Positions 37,701 to 46,652 of a stretch of DNA of 64,000 nucleotides are shown here, one piece after another; within the stretch, counting starts at the first letter, position 1, and each line of letters starts with the position of its first letter. The DNA lies in the NCBI RefSeq assembly GCF_004027225.2, contig NC_044278.2, positions 6,386,001 to 6,450,000 on the forward strand. Reading direction: 5' to 3'. Position numbers and translations under genes: made by a program. The notes below the pieces were generated by a model that ran no database searches, was not told the DNA's origin, and saw only the letters and a program-made list of their open reading frames with translations. This DNA is from Strigops habroptila. Taxonomy: Eukaryota > Chordata > Aves > Psittaciformes > Psittacidae.

Positions 37701-40470
37701 CAGCCCAGGACCACGACCCAGGTCTGCTCTGAGCCAGTAGTTTAGAAGCACCTGGAGCTCAGGAACTGGCTCCGCAAGAGCCAGTTAAGGCCAGAGACCA
37801 CACAGAAGACCTGTTCTGGCTGAGATACAGCTACTATTCGCGAGGGAGAATCAGAACCAGTCCCTTAATGAGAAAAAGGGCTTTTTCCTAACCCAGTTCC
37901 TACAGTTTAGCATCTCTGTCATCTTTTCAAAATAAGTGCAAATATATGTGATTCAACATGGAAGTACTGCATGATAAGATTAAACATTTTTCTTTCTTCA
38001 GTGCTTTCCAGATCTTGAATGTTCTTTAATCCAAAACTTTGATTTCTATTTGAACTTTGTGTATTTAAAAAAGTCTAAATGGATGTTGCAATAATTATAC
38101 AGTTACTGCTCAGCATTGCTATGCAATGTTTTAAAGTATACATAACTTAAGCATGAGCATCCTTTAAAAGACTGATTGAGAGTGGATTGATATACTCCAG
38201 CCTCAGTGGTAAATGGGTGCCAGACACATGCCTTAGACACCACTCTTACAGGATTCACTGCTGTCCCCCAAACCCAGCAGTTATTGCAAACAGCCCTCCA
38301 CTTCCTATTTCTACTGGCAGAAGCAGCCGCCAGCTTTGTTTCAACCTCTGACAATGCACAAGGACACATTCAGCTGTTGAAACAATATTTGTTGTTTGAA
38401 CTGCCATTTTGCCTCCAGGTAGAGGACTAAATGGCAGTGTCCTGAGAGCTGACCTTGGCCTTTGTGCCTCAGCTAAATCACGGTGTAATAGATTATCACA
38501 TTAATATATGCCTTAGTATCTTTGAGTGACAAATCAGGCAGATAACATCACGTCCAAGCTGTAAACTGGAACATGAGTAGGTACAAATGGTATGGTTATC
38601 AATTTCCCCGTTCACAATGTTAAATATAGCATTTGGGCTTTGTCTATTATGGGAACAGGGGCTATTTGCAGAATTTAACTTCCTGAAGCTAAAGGTTGCT
38701 TGGATGTGAGACTGGACACTGTGTCATTTCTACTTAAAATCATCCAACTGAAGGTTAAGTGGCTTCTGTCTTCAGGGAGGTGAAACTCACAGCTATATTC
38801 CTACCATTTACACAGATTGCTAATGCTGATTTATAAATATCTCTCTTGTGTTTATGTCAGATATTAATGGTCCTCTGAACGTGCTTGAGCTTCCTGACAA
38901 AGAAGAAAACCGAAGAGACTGTGCCCTCCAGTACCAAACACATGGAAGCCCCAAAGCAGCAGCACAGGAAACATGTAACTAATGTCAAAAAAAACCCCAA
39001 CTTGGCTCTTGATAATCAGCTGGAATTTCTCCTCTTTTAGTTTGCCAAACTAGTGATCCGTGAGAATGACTGACACATTCATAATGTGCATAGTATGATG
39101 CGGAAGCAAGAATGAGAAGATGAGTTGTTAAACTTTGGTTTAGCACATGCACTGAAATCACTGCCGTGCAAAAAGTTTTGAGAAGCACAGGTAATTTCAG
39201 AAACAGTTTTTCAGTCTCCAGTGAGGCTGAAGAAATGGTGGACACTGGGGAAGAAAAGCAATCCTAATCTATCAGAGCTGCATATGATAGGTAGTTCTGC
39301 TACAGCATAGATGCTGCTTCTTTCCATAACCAAACAAAACCCACTTGGGCCTCTGCCTGGGGCAACTGCTACAGCAAACAGTTTGACTACTGCCCCACTT
39401 GCTCTTAGGACAGGGAATACTTGTTCTACTCCTTAAGGAAAAAAGACAAAAGTACTTGGATTTTTCTGTGTGTGGTTAGAAACTGCTGCAAGGAGGGAAA
39501 TATAGTGTAGTTAAAGGCACACTCTTGATGAAACAAATCATTATGGAAGCTTTCACTGAAGCCAATTTTGGGTAAAGTAATAAATGAACTGCTAGTGTTT
39601 GTTACACGCTGTGCTGTTAGTTAGCAGAAGGGAAAGCAGCACTAAAATTCAGAGGAAGCCAAGATAGGGGAGATGAGTTATAAACTGAGGATAATAATTT
39701 AGGAGATGGTTGTGGAAACAAGGTAAGGTATCTAGGAGCTGAAAAGAGTTTATAAAGTTTATAAACACAGGCTGAAAAGCATGCAAGAGAGGCCTCTAAA
39801 TAAATGTTCTCACTACATATCTAAACAAAACAAAATTGCTGGACCTTAAATAAAAGTGCTAAATGCTGGCCTAGAGGCATGGTCAGGCCAGTGATTAGTT
39901 GCCTTGGATATTTGGTGGCTTATCCAAAAACGAGACATGCTGGTATGAGGTCAAAAATTTCCACAGCACTCTACCTGTGCTACTCAGCATTTAGAGCTGC
40001 ATTAGGATCAGCTGAATTAATCTTACTTTGTTTAGAGATTCTTTATGTGTCTGGTAAAGCGACATTTTGCTGTACAGACGCGGTGTTTATGAGCACTCAT
40101 GGATGCCCCTGGAGTCTTATTTTGCTGAGCTTGTCTGTGAGCACGCCAGCACCCTATCAAACAGTCGAGAAGTTTATTCCAGCACTCACGATGACACCAC
40201 ATCTGTTCGGGGGGGGGGACCTGGTGGGGTTTTTTGTGTGTGTGAGTGGGAATGCAGAGTTCACCCACCAGCAGACACACTGAAGGCGGCTTCAGAGGCA
40301 CTACGAAAAACTGGGCATGACTGAGGGACGGCAGCAGCAGACACCCCGCTCCTGCCAGCTCTGCCCTGATGGGGAGGCTGGCTCCGATGAGACTTTATTT
40401 CCTGCACCAGCAGAACACATCTTGCTCCTCACCTCACTGCCTGCCCAGCCCCTTAGCAGCGGCATTTGAG
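34711..40470. other. Intergenic DNA upstream of GBE1, no gene recognised
   Basis: Frames up to 134 codons (39879-40283 plus, 36865-37257 plus) carry no recognisable domain. They are not preceded by promoter-like sequence and are not repeated in other frames as exons would be. A G run of nine (near 40209-40217) and a GC-richer stretch from about 40290 lead towards the CR1 copy and the CpG island. No RNA gene is seen. Confidence 0.5.
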
Positions 40471-40893
40471 GGCCACGAGGATGATCAGGGGCTGGAGCAG
40501 CTCCTGTATGAAGACAGGCTGAGAAAGTTGGGGCTGTTCAGAAGGCCGCGTGGAGACCTCACAGACCTTCCAGTATCTGAAGGGGGCTATGAGGATGCTG
40601 GAGGGGGATTCTTCATCAGGGACTGTAGCAATAGGACAAGGGGTGATGGGTTTAAACTGAAACAGGGGAAGTTCAGGTTAAATATGAGGAAGAAGTTCTT
40701 CCCCGTGAGGGTGCTGAGGCGCTGGCACAGGGTGCCCAGAGAAGCTGTGGCTGCCCCATCCCTGGCAGCGTTCAAGGCCAAGTTGGACACAGGGGCTTGG
40801 AGCAACCTGCTCTAGTGGAAGGTGTCCCTGCCCGTGGCAAGAGGCTGGAACTGGATGAGCTTTAAGGTCCTTTCCAACCCAATCCATTCTATG
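40471..40893 (+). mobile_element. CR1 retroposon abutting the GBE1 CpG island
   Basis: It starts GGCCACGAGGATGATCAGGG and runs through the standard CR1 3' region to CCAACCCAATCCATTCTATG, one copy of the terminal octamer, after which GC-rich CpG-island sequence begins at once. Compared with the 15006-15406 copy it carries a roughly 12-base internal deletion after GGGGCTGTTCAG and a few dozen substitutions, and is otherwise nearly the same. Its 3' end lies about 418 bases upstream of the GBE1 start codon. The frames at 40369-40815 plus and 40587-40805 minus belong to it and are not genes. Confidence 0.95.
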
Positions 40894-41163
40894 CTGTCGC
40901 GCCGCCGCTGGAGCAGCAGCACTCCCTCGCCTCATGCGTGGCTGCGCCAGCGCAGCAGCCCCGGCCCGGCCCCTGGCACCCGGCTCGCTTCTGAGGGGCA
41001 CGGCTCCCCCGCCCGGGCACAGCGCCGGGGCTACGAAACCAAGCCCCTCGCTCGATCCGCCGGAACAGGACCTCCCCAGCACCCCGTTCCCTCGGCTGCT
41101 GGGTCACCCGGAGCCCCGACACCACCGCACCGTGTGTGTAGGGGGGGGGTAGCGCAGCACAGC

Positions 41164-41251
41164 GGGCGGAGAGGGGCGGCCCCGGCGGGGCGCCCCGGCC
41201 GGTGGGCGGCGCCGGGCGGTGAGAGGCAGGGGGTGCTTCGCCCGCCCGCCC
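41164..41251 (+). promoter_or_regulatory. Cluster of GC boxes (Sp1-type) upstream of GBE1
   Basis: GGGCGG occurs at 41164-41169, 41174-41179, 41204-41209 and 41214-41219, and its complement CCGCCC at 41242-41247 and 41246-41251. All lie 60-150 bases before the start codon, the usual position for Sp1/KLF sites in a CpG-island promoter. No CCAAT box is apparent. Confidence 0.7.
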
Positions 41252-41269
41252 CGGCCCCCCTCCGCGGGT

Positions 41270-41277
41270 GTATATAG
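41270..41277 (+). promoter_or_regulatory. TATA-like box of GBE1
   Basis: GTATATAG interrupts otherwise pure GC-rich sequence 34-41 bases before the ATG. If it works as a TATA element, with transcription starting about 25-31 bases downstream, the first transcribed base falls near 41300 and the 5' UTR is only about 10 bases. This agrees with the TISU element at the start codon. A TATA-like box in a CpG-island housekeeping promoter is uncommon but not unprecedented. Confidence 0.5.
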
Positions 41278-41306
41278 CGGCGGCGCGGCGCGGCTCCTGC
41301 GGCCGG

Positions 41307-41318
41307 CAAGATGGCGGC
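41307..41318 (+). promoter_or_regulatory. TISU element (translation initiator of short 5' UTRs) at the GBE1 start codon
   Basis: CAAGATGGCGGC matches the published TISU consensus SAASATGGCGGC at all 12 positions. The ATG within it is the GBE1 start. TISU directs scanning-independent initiation on mRNAs with very short leaders and overlaps a YY1 binding motif (AAGATGGCGGC) acting in transcription. Many known TISU genes serve mitochondrial and energy metabolism, where initiation is kept up during nutrient stress. That would suit an enzyme of glycogen storage, though this functional link is inferred. Confidence 0.8.
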
Positions 41319-41414
41319 CGCCGTCTGCGCGCAGCCCCTGTTGCCGCCGAAGCTGCCGCAGCTGTTTGAGCGGGACCCCTACCTGGCCCCCTTCGAGACG
41401 GACTTCCAGCGCAG
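41311..41414 (+). CDS. GBE1: GBE1, 1,4-alpha-glucan (glycogen) branching enzyme, coding exon 1 (partial gene)
   Basis: GBE1 is the cytosolic enzyme that moves a short alpha-1,4 glucan segment to a C6 hydroxyl to make alpha-1,6 branches in glycogen. This exon encodes the first 34 residues plus two bases of the next codon. Residues 19-34 contain FERDPYLAPFETDFQR, which matches the conserved N-terminal helix region of vertebrate GBE1 (human has DPYLKPY..DFQRR), before the carbohydrate-binding module encoded by later exons. The exon ends ..CGC AG followed by GTACCG, a good donor, and splits the arginine codon just as human exon 1 does. The protein begins about 13 residues shorter than the human one, with a different Ala/Pro/Leu-rich start. 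The ATG is chosen because it is the first in frame, sits in a perfect TISU element and follows a TATA-like box. The catalytic amylase-type barrel lies beyond this window. Confidence 0.9.
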
Positions 41415-41505
41415 GTACCGGCCCGGCCCGCCTGCCGGCGGCCTCAGGCCTAGGGAGGGGAGCGCCGCCTCGGTACGGGCGAGCAGGCGGCGACCGCCCG
41501 CCTCC

Positions 41506-41546
41506 GGGGGCGCCGGGGCGGGCGGGGGGAGCGGCGGGGCGGGCGG
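41506..41546 (+). promoter_or_regulatory. G-quadruplex-forming cluster at the start of intron 1
   Basis: Six G runs of three to six bases are separated by one to a few bases within 41 bases on the non-template strand, about 90 bases after the exon 1 donor. This satisfies the usual G3+ loop 1-7 pattern for an intramolecular quadruplex and, with the surrounding GC skew, could favour R-loops just downstream of the start site. Formation in cells is inferred. Confidence 0.65.
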
Positions 41547-44500
41547 TGTCCCCTCCCCGTTTTTCGTTTCCCCTCCCCGTCGCGGTGGGGGCTGTCCCTC
41601 AGCCAGCGCCGAGGCCGCGGCGGCGGTGGCGGGGGACGGGCCCGGAGCGGGGTTCCGCGTTGGTCGTTCCGGCGGAGGCGCCTTCACCGCTGGGGCCTCC
41701 TGAGCCGAGCGGGGCGGGCCTCTCCGCCGGCGTCGCTAGCGCTGTGTGCAGCAGCCGGGCTGTCCCGACCCGACCCCGCGGCCTCCCCGGCGCTCCAGGC
41801 GTTTGTGGTGTTCCCCCGCCTAAAAGCGGCATTGCTTCGGTGGGGGGTGAGGGGACCATGACACTGGTTCATGGGCAAGCATGGCTCTGGGAGCGGCGAG
41901 GGGAGCTGGTGAGAGCGGCCAGGCGAGCCGCGCTCCCCAAAGAGTAATGCTTTTCGGTCCGGCTGTGGTAGCCTGTAAATAAACTGCTCCCGAGTCTCCT
42001 CTTTGTCGAGAATTTTCCTTTCCGTGCGTTATCCTGAATCCTCGGCTGGTCAGGCGCCCGATCGATGAAGTAGCAGAGCGAGCGCTGGGTTGTGCGGTTG
42101 CCACTCTGAGCATCCCGTTATTGTTTTGCTTCTCGCAGGGAACAGCGGCATCAGCCCTCTGGCCAGGACGGGCAGCGGGCCTGGGGGAGAGCCTGCCAGC
42201 AGGCAGAGGCGATCTGCCGGCGCTGAAAGGCTGCTAAATTCTCACTGGCCCATTGAAAATAGGAACTGGCAAGTTTTATGGTGCGGCTTTGTATGTTGCG
42301 TTTCACTAGTGGTCCTCTAATAACCAAAATTGTAGAACTGACCAATACCCTGTATCCCAAAAGTCTGTGTATGTGGGAGGGGAAATAGGAATTTTTTAAT
42401 ACTTATTTGGCTTTTTTCCTTTGCTGTATTACACATGGTGCTTTTGGCTTAGCATTACTAGTTGTCCTGTTGGGATCTGGCAAGGCTAGGTCTTGTAAAA
42501 TGAGATTAAGAATGGAGTAAACAACTAGGCTGGTTTACAGAGTACTTTCCCAAACTGTGATGTCTTAATGATAGAATAACAGAGTGTGTTAAGCAATGAA
42601 TTCTGGCAAGCTTGTGGTAATCTATGCAGTGCTGTAAAACACCTAATTCTTTTGGTGGGGTGCCAGGGTGTAGGAAGTATAAAGTGGGTGGATCTGGCTC
42701 TTAATAAAGCCCTTCAGTAAAATATTTGGGCTTCCCAAATGTGCCTGCTATCTAAGTTAGGCACATTGCGAATGATGGTGTTTGTATTTGTGTGGCTAAT
42801 ACGCTGTGCTGAACTCAGTGAGTTTGCAGAATTTTTGTGTACTACTTGGCTTCAATCATCTTGAGCACAGAACTTCAGATGATCATGTTTGCGTCTTGTC
42901 CCTTCCTGGCTTCTGAACCTCAAACTGGTCTCTTAGCATAGAATTATTATGGAAACATGTATACTGAGAATTAGTTTAAAAGGCTGAAGAAAATTTTTGC
43001 GACAACCTGTGATAAACTGAATGTCTTGTTCTAAGCCCAAGCAACAAATGTGTTTTGTCTTTCACCCTGCGGGTGGTAGAGTGCCAAGGAGGAAGAGTGC
43101 AAGCACAGGAAAATACCTGTTGGTGTCTTGTTGTAGTGCTCGTCACAGCTTCCACGGGCTGTGATTCAGTCTGCAATAGCTCCAGGTGCTTTTTTGTATC
43201 TCGAAGTCTTGCATCAAAAGTGCCCAGGAGGAGTTTTGCAGCCTAATTGCTTCTTGTGTGAAGAACCGGTTCCCTGGGGCCTCCAGTATACGGGTTTCAC
43301 TTACTTTTCTGCAGTCCTTGTACTGAAGGAGGTGGAGAACAGCCCTGCACAACCCTGTTCGCTGTGTCCATGAAGTCTGGAGCAGCGTGGAGCTGCATGA
43401 TCTTTGTTCCAGGGTGAAGAATCCTCATGTGTTTAACTGGTCATTGTATAAAGGTGGTCCACATGACTGATCCTTTGCTGTGTGTTATGTGTCTTTCCTG
43501 GCTTCCTTTGAGGTGGGAGTTAGAACTGAGCACAGTCTGAGCTGAGTACTGTGTATTAGTGCAACTACGTAATAGCACTTGCATAACTAATCCTTCAAGT
43601 AAAAGTGTAAAGCCAAATAAACCTGGCATGCTGTCTAGAAGCATTAATGTGTTTAAATGGGTTTACCTTTGAAGCACTAAATGTATGCACAGAGTAAATT
43701 TGTGCATATTAATCTTAAATCCTACTGGCAGTAAGTTCTCATGCCTCTGGAAAGGTAGTAATTATTTTAGATGGTGGCCTATCATTAAGTAACCCAGTGG
43801 ATCAGATGTATCCCACACATAGTGTAGGAAAGGCTATGATGAAGCATTCAGGAATATGTGGTGTAAAGCAAATCTGTATGTTAGGAGTTGATCAACTGTC
43901 AACTGCTTGCCATGGCCTCATCATAGGTAGAACAGGAGGAGTAATTCTTAATATATACCTGGGTATTAGCAATTCATTTACTCCTATAGAGTAGAAAATC
44001 TGGATAGAAATGATACCACTCAACTTCTGAACAAGTAGCAATCTCTCTGTTACTCCTTCTGATACTACTGGTTGGCTTTCTCTAACTTTGCTCCTGATAC
44101 ATGTGTCCAGTGGCATTTTTTGCCACTCGAATATTGTTTGAAGAACAAAGATACAGGTAGACTCTTAGTTCAGATGGTTAGGTTGTTCCGGATAGAGGGG
44201 ACAGGAGGCAACTGTTGTGCTTGGCACCCTGTAGCATCAAAAGTGTGCTACTTGCTTGGATTAGGAAGCTTTGGGAAAGAGAAGTGAAACAGACTTCGTG
44301 AAATACAATATATATGGTTACTTTTCCTGTAGTAGTCTAAATGTCTTCTGAGTTTGCAGTGATATTGACCTTACTTAATATGAAACAAAATAATTAAGAA
44401 CTGATGGGAATTTTGTAGCTAATGGCTATCATTCTGTGTATTGCCTAAAGAAATAAAAATTGGGGATTTTGACAGAAGATTAAGGATGCTTGAGAAACAA

Positions 44501-44835
44501 AGCTTTTTAAACATTTGTCAGTGGAGATCCTTATACTGTGCCTTGTGAAAAATCATTTAAAAATAGTCTTCCCTTTGTCTCACTTAGTCTGTTGTTCTAC
44601 AGAAGGGACGGCAAATAAGATTTAGGGTCTGTTCTTGGTGGTGACATCAGCAAGTTGTTGACTTGCCCTTTGGGCTTGAGTCTCTCTGCTGTTTTATCCA
44701 TAACACCATATTAGCATAGGCAGATTATTGCCAGTGGGAAATGTTATAAGTGTTGTTGCATGACTGTTGTAGAATGCACAGTTAACCTGATTATAATGAC
44801 TTATTCTCACACTCAAACCAGAGCCACTTCTGGGG

Positions 44836-45175
44836 TTGGATTGGGTTGCCCAGGACCTTGTTGGGTTGTGGCTGAGTCTCTGAGGATGTACTTCCACAGC
44901 CTCCTTGGGCAGCCTCTCCCCGTCTTTGGCTCCCTTCATTGTGAAAATTTTGGTTTTAATACTGTAATTTCCCTTGCTGCAACTTTGTCTATTGACTGTG
45001 GTATTTTTTTTTCCTGGGTACCCTGGAGGAGAGCTTGGGCTTATTCTTTGTTCTAGGCACACTCCACACCTGCCTTTAGATAGCTTAAGACTGTAAGAGG
45101 ACATCAGCAACCCCATGCCTCCTCAAGTTAGCATTTTCATCTCTAGTCTGAAGAAACTCAGCTCTCTCAGGCCCT
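44836..45175 (-). mobile_element. Old, diverged CR1 retroposon, minus orientation
   Basis: On the plus strand the order is that of a CR1 read backwards: TTGCCCAGGACC, GAGTCTCTGAGGATG, CTTCCACAGCCTCCTTGGGC, TTCATTGTGAAAATTTTGGT, AATTTCCCTTGCTGCAACTT, and then CTAGTCTGAAGAAACTCAGC with TCTCTCAGG (about 45145-45171). Divergence is high and indels are present, so the copy is old. The frames at 44694-45116 minus and 44760-45056 plus are within or beside it. Confidence 0.65.
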
Positions 45176-46020
45176 ACCTGTGTGCCATGGGTAGTAGAAT
45201 ACAGACCAGACACAAGAAGCTGGCTTTCTACAGTGGCCTTAGCTTGTCCTTGCTTGCCTATGCCTTGAGCAGGTGCAGACCTGTCTTGCTGGAGTTCACG
45301 TCCACCTCTCCTAGCCTGTGCTGTGCCCCTTCACCCCCAGGAGGGTGACCATGTCTGCATGGCAGCATGCCTAATACTAAGGTCTTTACACGTTATTTTT
45401 CCTTTTTTCTTTTGGGGGATGGTGGGGGATGGGCTGTTGAGAGGTAGACAGGCCTACATCAGCCTGGATTCTACAGTGTAATGCAGTTATACTGATTCCC
45501 TTTGAGAATTGCCAGAAATGATGTTCCCTCAAGTTGTGAAAAATCTCCTTTTGGTTTCAAGGACTGTCTCCTTTAATCTCTTGTAAAGTCTGACTTCCTG
45601 CTTTACAGCCTTGAGAAACAATGAATGGATGCTTTGATGGGAACAAAGTGCTTCTTTAAAGAAGGAATGCTTAAAATGCAATGCTAGGACCTAGGGAAGT
45701 CCTAAGCATGGAGTGTATGGACTGCCATAGTTAAATGAGTGATTAGTGGGAAGGAGGAGACTTCTGGCTGCATTCACTCTTCAGTTCTTTGTCATGCATG
45801 GGCATATTATTGCAAATGGTGCTCATGGGGAAAATAGACATGTAATTTTGCCTTTCTCTGAATGCATGCATTTGACCCTGAGCTGGAGTGGGGAGTGCAG
45901 GGAGTAAGGGGGTGAGGAAGGGAAGGTGGGCTGGGGAGAAATCCTTTCAGTGTATATATAGTGAACCATTCAGCCTTGACCCAAACACACACTATTTGGA
46001 GCTTGAAATAAGAATCTAGT

Positions 46021-46052
46021 TAAAAAAAAAAAAAACACCCAAACAAAAAAAC
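46021..46052. repeat. Poly-A / A-C tract beside the LTR
   Basis: A run of 14 A (from 46022) followed by A/C words such as CACCCAAACAAAAAAACCCC. Simple-sequence tract lying 28 bases before the LTR at 46080. Confidence 0.8.
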
Positions 46053-46079
46053 CCCATCAAGTGATAGTATTTGCATAGG

Positions 46080-46652
46080 TGTCCTAGTTTCAGCTGTAAC
46101 AGTTTTTTTAAACTTCCTAGTAGCTGGTGCAGTGCTGTGTTTTGGCTTTAGTCTGAAAATAATGCTGATAACACACCAATGTTCTAGTTGTTGCTCAGTA
46201 GCACTTACCCTGATCAAGGACTTTTCAGTCTCATGCTCTGCCAGTGAGGAGGGGCAAGGGAAGCTGGGAGGAAGCAGAGACAGGACACCTGAAACTAGCC
46301 AAAGGGGTATTCCATACCACAGCACGTCATGCCCAGCATAGAAACTGAGGGGAGTTACTAGGAAGGGACTGATCACTGCTCAGGTCGGGCTGGGTATTGA
46401 TTAGGGAGTGGTGTGCAATTGTATTGTGCATCCCTTGTGTTTTCAGAGCTTTCATTTCTTCTCCTGTTTCCTATTATTATCATTATTGTTATTGTTGGTA
46501 TTCTTTCTATTATCACTATATTTTAGGTATTAAATTGTTCTTATCTCAACCCATGGGGTTTACATTCTTTCTTGCCATTTGAGAGTGAGGAGGAAGAGGG
46601 TGGGTGAGTGCTGCGTGATGCTGAGTTACCGGCTAGGGGTTAAACCGCGACA
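46080..46652 (+). mobile_element. Solo LTR of an avian ERV (family shared with 10119-10696)
   Basis: It starts TGTCCTAGTTTCAGCTG and ends GGGGTTAAACCGCGACA. The flanking pentamers ATAGG (46075-46079) and GTAGG (46653-46657) differ at one base, which fits a 5-bp target-site duplication with one later mutation. Shared internal blocks with the 10.1-kb copy include AGCTGGTGCAGTGCTGTGTT, GACTTTTCAGTCTCATGCTC, CATACCACAGCACGTCATGC and TTGTTCTTATCTCAACC. It is about 573 bp, has no internal region and is inserted in GBE1 intron 1 in the same orientation as the gene. The frames at 46020-46582 are within it. Confidence 0.9.

Larger units (their letters stand above)
40894..41945. promoter_or_regulatory. 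CpG island spanning the GBE1 promoter, exon 1 and start of intron 1
   Basis: G+C content rises abruptly at the end of the CR1 copy and CpG dinucleotides are frequent until about 41945, where AT-rich intron sequence returns. This is the only CpG island in the window. It contains GC boxes, a TATA-like box, the first coding exon and a G-run cluster. Such islands mark constitutive promoters in birds and mammals. The many long open frames on both strands here reflect the low stop-codon frequency of GC-rich DNA. Confidence 0.9.

Noticed and set aside
37620..37870. Block with repeated AGCCAG/GAGCCAG words considered as an unknown repeat
   Set aside because: The words are short, no second copy exists in the window and no terminal structure is visible.
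40822..41277. 151-codon frame between the CR1 copy and the GBE1 start
   Set aside because: Its first part is CR1 sequence and the rest is promoter GC-rich DNA. Frames are open on both strands at once, which marks composition rather than coding.
41219..41947. 242-codon plus-strand frame across the CpG island and exon 1, with many overlapping frames on both strands
   Set aside because: It is in a different frame from the GBE1 exon, crosses its splice donor, and has the Pro/Arg/Gly/Ala-rich composition of any GC-rich stretch with few stop codons.
43030..43400. GC-richer patch considered as a repeat or exon
   Set aside because: No CR1 or LTR landmark, no GBE1 similarity and no clean open frame with splice signals could be found.
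46020..46376. 118-codon minus-strand frame
   Set aside because: It reads backwards through the solo LTR at 46080-46652 and its flanking A-tract.
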